NCBI RefSeq assembly: GCF_003576645.1
Contig: NC_044919.1
Span: 31,045,468 to 31,109,467 of the forward strand
Reading direction: 5' to 3'
DNA length: 64,000 nucleotides
Source of the DNA: Ipomoea triloba
Lineage: Eukaryota > Streptophyta > Magnoliopsida > Solanales > Convolvulaceae
The notes under the pieces were generated by a model that was not told the origin of the DNA, searched no databases, and saw nothing but the letters and a program-made list of their open reading frames with translations. Shown here piece by piece: positions 34,902-44,061 of the stretch. Within the stretch, counting starts at the first letter, position 1; every line of letters starts with the position of its first letter. A program made the position numbers and the translations under genes.

Positions 34902-34951
<50 letters not shown>
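34902..34951. repeat. (AT)n microsatellite
   Basis: About 50 bp of AT repeat. A matching run lies at 36096-36144, and both are followed by the shared ATCGATCATATC block, so they are part of the duplicated sequence flanking the captured PUB9 fragment. Confidence 0.9.
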
Positions 34952-35022
34952 TCATCGATCATATCGTAATAAAATGGTGAAAAACAACTAGGAAGTGGTT
35001 ATGTCAACTTTGCACAGGTGCC

Positions 35023-35243
35023 GCACGGGTGCTGCACGGGCGTGCGCTGCCTGTGCGGAAAAAAGAATGTCCTAGAATTGAAAGATATTTTGTATTATCT
35101 GCACGGGCGTGCACTGCCTGTGCGGAAAAAAATGTCTTAGAATTGGGAGACATTTTGTATTATCTGCACGGGCGTGTCCTGCTTGTGCGAAAAAAAATGT
35201 CATAGAATTGAGAGATTTTGTACTATTTACACGGGCGTATGCT
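35023..35243. repeat. ~66-bp GC-rich tandem repeats, left array
   Basis: About three and a half units of a ~66-bp repeat: GCACGGGCGTGCNCTGCCTG, TGTGCGGAAAAAA, TGTCNTAGAATTG, GAGATTTTGTATTATCT. A shorter two-unit array lies at 36208-36345. The CACGGG word resembles the Helitron 3' hairpin. Confidence 0.85.
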
Positions 35244-35245
35244 AC

Positions 35246-36028
35246 CTGTTGTGCCCCCACTCTGAAACCAAGTCTCAGAATGATATACACCCTGATTTTC
35301 AAGAAGACATAATCACTACGCTTTTGAACCTCTCCATTCATGATAATAATAATAAGAGCATCCATATCAATGGGGTTTTTTTTGGTTTTTGAGGAGTTTT
35401 TTGTAAGTGTGATTAGGAGAGAGGGATGAGGTGGAAGAAAAAAAATAAAAACAAATTTGATTTAACAAAAAATAAAATAAAATAAATGTATTGTTAGGCA
35501 CGCCAGAGACGCGCCCAGAGGGCGCCCTAGTTGCAGCCACGCGGCTTTGATTTTTGTATGAACAATTACTGTTCCAGTTACTCCATATTTGCAGGCTAAA
35601 CTTTTTTTTTTTCTCTTTCTTCATTTATCTCTCCTCCAAGTAAGCATGGAGTGTACTATAAACCTCCCAATATTCACTGATAAGGATGCTCTAAGAATCT
35701 CGTTGCAGAAACCCCAATGGTTATTCCTCTTCTCATGAGCGCTCTAAGGTCATGAACAATTGAAACGAGGAGCAATGCAGCTGCTACACTTTTCGCACAA
35801 TCCGCTGTCGACTCAAATAAAGCACTCATTGGGAAATCTGGTGCCCTGAAACCGCTCATTGACCTCTTGGAAGAAGGGCATCCTTTGGCAATCAAAGATG
35901 TTGCTTCCGCGATTTTTAACCTATGTATTTTCCATTAAAATAAGACAAGAGCTGTTAGAGATGGTGGAGTGGGTGTTCTCCTGAAAAAGATCATCGATAA
36001 AGTCCACGTGTATTAACACTTGACAATT
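35246..36028 (+). pseudogene. PUB9 exon-2 fragment (armadillo region), interrupted
   Basis: 35246-35355 plus 35692-36028 match 38541-38975 of PUB9 exon 2, from GTCTCAGAATGATATACACC to the GATAAAGTCCA region. A 336-bp MITE sits in the middle. The copy has lost its frame: for example AGGTCATGAAC where the gene has AGGTCAGGAAC (stop), and CATTAAAAT where the gene has CATGAAAAT (stop). There are no promoter-proximal exon or U-box sequences. It may yield antisense or chimeric transcripts but no PUB9 protein. Confidence 0.92.
35356..35691. mobile_element. Tourist-like MITE (336 bp) inside the PUB9 pseudogene
   Basis: Ends GAGCATCCATATCAATG and, inverted, CACTGATAAGGATGCTC, with TAA at 35353-35355 and 35692-35694. 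The intact gene (ATAATAATAAGAAGCTC) shows the empty site. The TAA duplication and ~17-bp ends fit PIF/Harbinger-type MITEs. Confidence 0.85.
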
Positions 36029-36093
36029 AACTCAGAAAACCTATAAATATCCATTTGGGAATTTTGAATCGTGCTAATCCCTTCTTATAAAAA

Positions 36094-36142
<49 letters not shown>

Positions 36143-36148
<6 letters not shown>

Positions 36149-36345
36149 CATATCATAATAAAATGGTGAAAAATAACTAGTAGGTGGTTATGTCAACTTT
36201 GCACAGGTGTCGCACTGGAGTGCGCTGCCTGTGCGAAAAAAAAGTCCCAGAATTGAGAGATTTTGTATTATCTGCAAGGTGTACGCTGCCTGTGCGGAAA
36301 AAAAGAATGTCTTTGATTTGGGAGACGATTTGTATCTATTAATGC
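36143..36345. repeat. Right copy of the block flanking the captured fragment
   Basis: ATCGATCATATCRTAATAAAATGGTGAAAAAYAACTAG and TTATGTCAACTTTGCACAGG (in pieces) match 34952-35020, followed by two GC-rich ~66-bp units. This makes direct repeats on both sides of the PUB9 fragment. Confidence 0.8.
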
Positions 36346-36668
36346 AGGTGGTAGCTTTTATATGTATTGGTGTTGCATTCATATCTACTATTGTGGTTAA
36401 TTTTCTATACAAGTATGATATTTAATTTGTTATGTGCTGTTCATGCCATGCAAGATGTATTGTCTTTCAGATTAATTAGAGACTATATTAATTATACAAA
36501 ATTTAAATGTAAATTTTATATGCTATGAAAATAGATATTTAACCAAATATATGGAATTACAACTATTCTATTATATTGTACATTCTAAAATATTTTTATT
36601 TTTTTAATTTTTTATTTAAATTCATAATAACATAATTTTGTTTGTGTATCGCACGGGTAAAATACTAG

Positions 36669-37119
36669 TTCTTTCATACAATATTATTGTATAAAATGTG
36701 AATTTGTATATTAGGTGGATTCACACCGATAGCAATAATATTTGATATAGTCATATATTTCATATTTTCATACTTAATTATACTAAATATACTCGATTGT
36801 TACGGTAGAAAATTGCAATCTCCCTTACTAAAATCAGTATATAATCTTTAAAAAAAAATCAGTATATAATCGTAAAATTATTTCTTTTATTGGGTAATTT
36901 GTTTTATACTTTTATTGGGTAATTATTTTTTTTTTTTAACACAAGTATAGATTGATGTTGATGAAAATAATGGTGAGAGGAGAGGAGAGGAGAGGAGAGG
37001 AGGACAGTTAGTTCCGCGTAGGTGCCAGCTGTCCGGCGTGATGGCGTACCCGGGAACCACCCGCCCACGGTGGACCCCACCCTCCCCTACGCCTATCTAA
37101 CACTCTTTTCATTCTTATT
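36669..37119 (+). promoter_or_regulatory. PUB9 upstream region, copy 2 of the duplicated promoter
   Basis: Directly upstream of PUB9. GAGAGG repeats at 36973-37000 and a GC-rich block (CCGCGTAGGTGCC, GGCGTACCCGG, CCACCCGCCCAC) with pyrimidine-rich flanks, then a GA microsatellite at 37161-37200 in the presumed 5' UTR. The homologous copy at 34414-34805 lacks a gene. No clear TATA box is seen. Confidence 0.6.
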
Positions 37120-37333
37120 CCACACTGCACTTCACAGTTCACACACTGCGGTGGTTTCTATAGAGAGAGAGAGTGAGAGAGAGAGAGAGAGGGGGGAGGG
37201 AGATAATGAATACGAAAAACGACAAGAGGAATCGAAAGCTCAGCTGGAGAATCAAAAAAGGAGAGAATCCATTGTGAGAATTCTTAGCTTTGAGTTGGGA
37301 GGGGGAGAGATTCGATTTGTGGTGAAACGTTTC

Positions 37334-39281
37334 ATGGCCAAGAGTGGGGTAGTGGTGGAGCGCGTGGATGCGTCGGCGGCCGCGGCGGCGAGGGCGGCGG
37401 AGCTCAGGAAGGAGCTGGAGAGGGCGGTGAAGGCGATAGTCAGCGAGGAGGATTCCAATGTGGACGCCATTGATAGAGCTCTTCAAGCGCTTAGCGCCTT
37501 GAAGGACCTCAAAACTAAGCATCCGCAACGATCATCTTTCAGAGAGCCGGCGAGCATGCCCTCCCCGCCGGACGAATTCCGGTGCCCGCTTTCCAAGGAA
37601 CTCATGAGGGACCCCGTTATTGTCTCCACCGGTCAGGTTAGTTCCCTTCCCCGTTACGGTTAGCTAAAATCCGTTTTGATTCCATTCAACGCCGCTTCTT
37701 CTCCGCTGAAATTTAAACAAATTTAACGGATAATGTATCGCTGATTGCGACGCTAGATCTTCTGAATTTCCTTGACTGAACTAGAAATCAACCAACAGTG
37801 CCATAGCTTCCTGTAATTTTGGCATTTGAACATTTTGCTAACACTGCAAATTGTTGAATCCAAATGAATATCTACAAATACTCAACTTAAATCCTGTCTT
37901 TTTACTTTCTGTCATTCATTATTATTATTATGATCCTTGCTCTCGTTAATCTCAATACAACTGACAATGCTTCTTTGGTGCATTCATATTTGTTCATCAG
38001 TCTCTTACTGTTTCCAATCTGTATGGATGAAAATTGAAAAGAGTCATTTATAGAGACAGATTACTCCATTGCCTCTGTCTGCATTATTAAAAGAATGTGC
38101 ACTGTAATTCCCTCCATTTTGTTACAGATTTGTTGTTAATAATGTTCAGTTCACTGTATTGGATTCTTATGAAACTGCCTTCCATGAGTTTGCAGACCTA
38201 TGATAGACCATTCATTCAGAAATGGCTAAAAGCTGGGAACAGGACATGTCCAAGAACCCAGCAAGTGCTTTCACACACTCTGCTCACGCCTAATCACTTG
38301 ATTCGGGATATGATTGCGCGGTGGTGTGAGAGTAATGGGATTCAGTTGCCAGATCCTATTCTGTATTTGAGTGATGAGGGGCTTACTGAGGCTGATCGGG
38401 ACCATTTTCTTTCTTTGCTTGAGAAGATGTCTTCCACGGTGTCCGAGCAGAAAGGTGCTGCAAGAGAGTTGCGTTTGTTAACGAAACGAATGCCTTCGTT
38501 CAGGGCGTTATTTGGAGAATCTGTGGAGGCGGTGCCTCAGCTGTTGTGCCCCCTCACTCAAACCAAGTCTCAGAATGATATACACCCTGATCTTCAAGAA
38601 GACATAATCACTACGCTTTTGAACCTCTCCATTCATGATAATAATAAGAAGCTCGTTGCAGAAACCCCAATGGTTATTCCTCTTCTCATGAGCGCTCTAA
38701 GGTCAGGAACAATCGAAACGAGGAGCAATGCTGCTGCTACACTTTTCACACTATCCGCTGTCGACTCGAATAAAGCACTCATTGGGAAATCTGGTGCCCT
38801 GAAACCGCTCATTGACCTCTTGGAAGAAGGGCATCCTTTGGCAATCAAAGATGCTGCTTCAGCAATTTTTAACCTATGTATTCTCCATGAAAATAAGGCA
38901 AGAGCTGTTAGAGATGGTGCAGTGGGTGTTCTCCTGAAAAAGATCATCGATAAAGTCCATGTGGATGAACACTTGTCCATCCTTGCAATGCTTTCTACCA
39001 ATCAGAAGGCAGTTGAGGAAATGGGGGAGCTTGGGGCAGTTCCATGTTTGCTTAATTTAATAAGGGAGACCTCTTGTGCTCGCAACAAGGAGAATTGCAT
39101 TGCTGTCCTGCACACAATCTGTTTCAGTGACCGGACCAAGTGGAAGGAAATCAGGGAAGAGGAGAACATGCATCGCACTATCTCTCAACTCGCTCGAAAT
39201 GGCACTTCAAGAGCCAAGAGGAAGGCAAGCGGCATTCTTGACAGACTCAACAGGGCTGTCAACCTTACCCACACCGCATGA
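37334..39281 (+). CDS. PUB9: U-box E3 ubiquitin ligase with armadillo repeats (PUB9-type), 462 aa
   Basis: Exon 1 is 37334-37636 (101 codons), exon 2 is 38196-39281 (361 codons plus TGA). The GT/AG intron joins Q101 to T102 inside the U-box, as in related genes. The protein transfers ubiquitin with an E2 bound by the U-box. Seen: Ala-rich basic/coiled N-terminus (LRKELERAVKA), U-box from about residue 78 (PPDEFRCPLSKELMRDPVIVSTGQ split by the intron, then TCPRTQQVL, LTPNHLIRDMI), and armadillo repeats from about 215 (TTLLNLSIHDNNKKLV, TRSNAAATLFTLSAVDSNK, PLAIKDAASAIFNLC). The C-terminal GILDRLNRAVNLTHTA is nearly identical to Arabidopsis PUB9 (460 aa) from memory. The start is chosen because MAKSGV matches the family N-terminus. 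The next gene, CHIP, is convergent. A dead fragment of exon 2 lies 2 kb upstream. Confidence 0.94.
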
Positions 39282-40194
39282 CAAAGCCATCAGGAGCAAA
39301 ATCTCTGTAAATTCTACACCTTTTTAAACTCCACGTAATATCTATATCGAGGCATATTGTGTGGTCGCTTGCGACCTTCATTCTGTACATTCTATCTCGA
39401 GTTTACCATGCTACATTGTCTCTATGTCTAGTTAATCAAGAAGTTTTTATAAATAATAGCATCCTATCTTCTTCGATATTCTACATCAACGCTCCATTAC
39501 CTGACTTGCATTTCAGTGGGCTCTTTCATTTACTCACACACAATGTGATAGGTTTGTTAGTCTATTCTTCCTTTCTGTGAAATTATTGCTCCACATGGCC
39601 TCCTACATTTGGTGGGTTTTGCTTGAATTTCAACTAAAGGAGCAAAGGGGATTCCTTTACTTGTCTCCAAGCAAAAGAGTAGTTTATTATTGTGTGTTGT
39701 GAGTAAACTTACAAGGACAGATATCTTCTTTTTGTTTTACACCCTAAACAATATTCAGGTCCACATATATACATGTATATACATATATAACTGGTGGTAG
39801 GTCATTCTGACTGTGTGGCAGAAGGGTGGTTAATGTTCATTGTCACAGGAGGGGGTGATTTGTTTTGGCCTGAGAAAAGACCCAAAACCTCACACTCATT
39901 CTATCTATGTCAAGAGTTTGGAGTGCTTGAATGAATGGATTAAAATCACACGTGAAGAATAGGGTGTTGTTCCCATATTGAATGGTGTTGTGTTATCTGT
40001 TCTTGTGGTCCTTCCATTCCATTTTGCATCCAAACCACCCTTTTTTAGGGGTTAAAAAGTCTTCATCACAACGCTAAAATCATCAAACCCTATTCCATGT
40101 TCTTATGCCTCCCGGACGTGGACGTGGATTTTTACTAATAGGAGAAATTAATTTACTAATAGAAGAATTTTTTATAGAGAGAAAAATAGATAAT
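39282..40194. other. PUB9 3' flank
   Basis: Presumed 3' UTR and terminator region, then AT-rich DNA. No second gene. ACACTCAATTCT-type words do not form a recognisable element. Confidence 0.5.
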
Positions 40195-40501
40195 GGCCTT
40201 ATTTGGTAAAATAGTTAGTCTATTAGTCAATTTTGACTTGTTTGACCACTATTAGTTTTTTTTTTTTTTTTGAAAGCCCACTATTAATTGTTTGATTTGG
40301 TTAAACAACTAATATAAGTATTTGGTTAATTAGTTTTTTATAACAACTTATTGTTTCAAAAGTCATTTTGTATATAATCAACTATCAGCTAAGCTAATTT
40401 ACCAAACATCTTTCTACAATTATCCAATACTATCAACTAATTAAACCTAGTAACCTAATCAGTTAACAACTATCAACCAACAACTATTTACCAAACACTC
40501 C
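40195..40501. mobile_element. hAT-like MITE, ~307 bp
   Basis: Left end GGCCTTATTTGGTAAAATAG and right end, inverted, GGAGTGTTTGGTAAATAG: imperfect inverted repeats sharing TTTGGTAAA. TAAT precedes and follows it. A partial relative lies at 17540-17828. Non-coding. A poly-T insertion at 40256-40272 splits the left arm. Confidence 0.55.
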
Positions 40502-42571
40502 TAATATGCTGTAAATTTTACTACGATACGTTTATGTTTACTTGTAAATTTTACTATGATAAATGTTCCTAAAGTCTGAACATGTGCTTGCAGAGGCTAT
40601 GTTTACTAATAGGAGAAATTCTCAATTCTTTTAAATCTGGAGAAGGTAATTCCTAAAAAATTTAAATTGATCAACTATTATCAAGATATCCTTAAAAAAA
40701 CAGAAAATATGTTTACTTGTAAATTACTCCGTTAAATTTTTTAAGCTTCAAGAATTTGGTATGAAGAATTCCATGCATGTGATTTATCCTTAGTTGTCAT
40801 TTGATATGTTTGTTTATTCTCAAGGATATAGTAGTATATATGTATATATGCTGTTTGCAGAAGCATATGATTTGCGATATGCGTATCTAATTAATTATTT
40901 ATTTATTTATTCATCCGACTCATGATCAGTCATTCAATACTTTGCCATTTATTTAGGATCTGCCTATGTCCCAACTCTTTCACAATAATCATGTTTTCTT
41001 GAACACACCAAAAACTTGCCCATCTCCAAGACATGTGAGATTCCACCTGCACCCTAAAATGTGAACTTTTTGAGGTAATGTTACATTTTTATGAATTTCA
41101 CATAATCTAAAAATGTAGAGGAATATGATTCTCACATAATCTAAAAATGTAAAGGAATATGATTACTAAAAATAAACTTAATACAAAGGTTGAGAATCTC
41201 TTTTTTGCATAGTGACTTCAAATTCCCTAGAAAGATAAGGGAACATGATATAACTTAGTAGTTGGGCAATTGGCAAACAAACTACTAACAAGGTCATAGG
41301 TTTGCTATGTTAAAGAACTTTGGGTCGAGCTTTCTCCCGAATAAAAATTAGAACTTACATTTTTAAAGTTATGTTTGGGTCGACCTTTCTCCCGAATAAA
41401 AATTAGAACTTACATTTTTAAAGTTATGTGAGATAATATGAGTCAAATGCCTCTCTCTTATTCATATCCATACTCCATAGATAAGATAAGAATCTTGCAT
41501 AGGTGGAGGTAACGCGGGAGCTAGAGTTAACCTATTTTGGTTTAAGAATATGCAGTTTAACGGCATCGACTTGTGGCTCTAAAGGTCACGGATTCCATTC
41601 TTATGGTAAGAAAGTGATTGGCTTCATTGTAATTAGGGAAGAAGTTGTTCTCGTGTTAGTTGTGGGAGAAAGTATCAATCAGATATGGATCATGAAGAGG
41701 TGGTGAAATCACTGAAATGGACATGGAATTTTGTACCAAAGAAGACAAAAATGATACCATAAGAATATAGTAGAACAACGTAACTCACTTGAGTTAGTCG
41801 AACATTGCTTATTGATTTTTTTGGTTCAAACAAATCAGTTATAAACAATTTAGACTATTATATCTTCTTGTGACCATTCACTGATTAGGGTCATAAAATG
41901 TGTTTCATTTTAACACACCTTCAAGTAGTAATTAATGGCTTTCTTTTAAATCAAAGAATATAGCGATTTTAATGACATTTACGTAAAGTGAGGCATGAAA
42001 GCAGAAAGGGATGGCTAATTGTCGGCAGAAGCCGAAAGCATTTAGAAAGATAAATTTTATACTATAATTTCGTATTCATTGGGCCCACTTTATTAATTAA
42101 CCAAAAAATTAGAGTAATTAAACATGATTGAAATAGATAATTAAGTATTGTTATTAAGAGTGGGGTTTTGGTTTTATGTACTGGACCCATTTTTGTTCCA
42201 TACTTGTGTTGGGTGAAGATGTATAAAACTGTAAAGAAGAAACAAGATTCCCCTTCCATCTTCATTATTGTCATGTTGTGTCATCTTCCCCTTTTTCTTC
42301 TTCCCGATGATGTGATGGCATATTGAAGTTAGATTGAATTTATAGACCCTGCCAAAAACCAATACATCACTTTGGATTACAACCTTTGCTACTTGAATTA
42401 TTAGGTTTAATCTAATCTATCTTCTTTGGGTTCCTATTTATGAGGATAGTCAAGTTGTAGGGTGGGGTGTATAGTCCATCTTAAAACAAAGAAAATAGAT
42501 AGGTTTAATCCATTTTGAGAGTCAATTGATATAGCTTCTATTCATCAATAAATTGACTAACCCCACTACTA
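40502..42571. other. AT-rich intergenic DNA with small tandem duplications
   Basis: Two simple duplications: ~46-bp units at about 41085-41165 (TCACATAATCTAAAAATGTA) and ~63-bp units at about 41324-41430 (TTTCTCCCGAATAAAAATTA). Otherwise no gene. A 67-codon plus-strand frame at 41503-41706 has no recognisable motif. Confidence 0.45.
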
Positions 42572-42584
42572 GTTTTTTAAAAAG

Positions 42585-42678
42585 GATTTTTTTTTAGTAC
42601 TATTAACTCTGTTACAATTTAGTGCTCTAACCCACCCCCTCCCATGTGGAGTGCAACCGGATGCTATTAGACCACAAG
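42585..42678 (-). mobile_element. tRNA-derived SINE with 13-bp target duplication
   Basis: Minus strand: box A CTTGTGGTCTAATAGCATC, box B-like GTGGGTTAGAGC, and an A-rich tail (TACTAAAAAAAA). Flanked by GTTTTTTAAAAAG at 42572-42584 and 42679-42691. It is a short (94 bp) retroposon of the same family as 60179-60341. Confidence 0.75.
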
Positions 42679-42769
42679 GTTTTTTAAAAAGAAGTAGTCA
42701 TCTAATTAGGTATTGCTGCATTAGAAGAGGAAGATTGGAGAGGAAATATAGTAGAACGTTCATTACGGT

Positions 42770-43070
42770 GAGATTAATTCGAATTTAGTTTAAGTCATAT
42801 CCACAGAGTTTAACTCCTACTTTAGGTAAAGGCTAGTCTAGAATTCTTTTGCATGACGTCGATCCTTCAAACGATTGGCTCTTACTCTGGTTAAAAGTCT
42901 AGTCTAGAGTGTTTTTAACATGATGCCGATCCTCTAAAATCTAGTCTGGAATTCTTTCATTATTATGAGATTAATTTGAATTCAGCTCAGACCATTCACA
43001 AAATTTGACTTACTCTGACTAAAGTCTAGTCTAGAATTCTTTACCATGATATCAATCCTCCAAATGATTG
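42770..43070. repeat. Degenerate ~80-bp tandem repeats
   Basis: The block AAAGTCTAGTCTAGAATTCT, TTNNCATGAYRTCGATCCTC, CAAACGATTG is repeated three times with variation (near 42830, 42893 and 43022), with a related fourth piece at 42940. Not recognised as a known satellite. Confidence 0.7.
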
Positions 43071-44061
43071 ATGATGAGGGTCTACCATGTGTAGTAGTAG
43101 AAGAAGTGAGATGGGTTCAAAGCACAAGAAACATGAATGGGAACAGTGCAACTTTCATCTCCAACTTCAATGTCCCACAGACCCACACCGCTGGGAATCA
43201 ACTATATATAATTCAAAAAATCACTGAAAATAGACAAACTTACTAATAACTATGGCTTGATGACAAAAAATGCAGCTAAGCGGACAGGCCAGCCATTGTC
43301 GTGTTTTAGTATGAATCATCTTCTCTCTACTGAAACTGCAACTATTATAGTGGATGATTTATCCATTGTCAATCCATATTAGCTGGCTGTGGTGTGAAGC
43401 AAATAATAGAAAAAAACGTGACGGCTAATCAGTATACAACTAGTGTTTGAAGCAAAGGTGTGTCAGTGTGTGGCAAACCTTTCCGAATACCTGACAGACA
43501 CATGGTTAGTTCCGCTTTGGCTCTGCATGCCGCGTGCCTATTCCTGCAACCAACATATAATCCGATCACATGAAAATGTAAACAATGGTATTCGAGAATC
43601 AAGAGATGTCATTTTCCAGATACCTCACATGCTATGCAGCTCCGTATGGGCACATCGCTAACAGCTTCGAGATGGGAAGTAGGAGCTATAAGGTCCAGCT
43701 TGAATGTGATGGCGGCATCACTTGTAGCCCCCCTTAATAGTCAATGCACACAGACAAAAATAGACAGGAGTTAGCTGTGGTTAAAAGTTTTTAGATGAAC
43801 CTCAATAATATCCAAAACTTGTTCGATTGATAGCTAGAAGAAAAGGGCCACTGCTGCCTCACACAATCTTTCATACAACTGTACACGGTTTGATCACAAT
43901 CACAGAGCAAACGATAATAGCACTGTACAAATCTCTGACTAACATTACAAGCGATACTAGCACCCGATAGGCACTTATATTGAAGAAGTATGAAGAGACC
44001 CAGTGAGTTTAAATGCCTCTACAACATGCAAGGAACTGGTGTCAAGTCATACGTAGAACTT
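43071..44061. other. CHIP downstream region with an exon-like patch
   Basis: Presumed 3' UTR and terminator of CHIP at the right, then intergenic DNA. At 43620-43732 both strands read like protein and have plausible splice borders: minus strand ...AITFKLDLIAPTSHLEAVSD... ending at GAG|GTATCT; plus strand TTTTCCAG|ATACC followed by YLTCYAAPYGHIANSF. I cannot identify either reading. Confidence 0.35.

Larger units (their letters stand above)
34804..36668. mobile_element. Helitron-like insertion carrying a PUB9 exon fragment
   Basis: Right end: GCACGGGTAAAATACTAG|T at 36668, the same 3' terminus as the two Helitrons at 51903 and 57559. Left end: the inverted sequence TTAGTATTTTCACCCGTGCA at 34804 resembles the same terminus on the minus strand (CTAA). 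A TC at 34896 (TCTAGCATATATATA) is an alternative 5' end. Inside: (AT)n runs, GC-rich ~66-bp repeats on both sides, and a PUB9 exon-2 piece. No helicase is present. Boundaries and single-element status are inferred. Confidence 0.55.

Noticed and set aside
35072..35392. Open frames crossing the GC-rich ~66-bp repeats upstream of PUB9
   Set aside because: They are repeat-driven and run into the PUB9 fragment in inconsistent frames.
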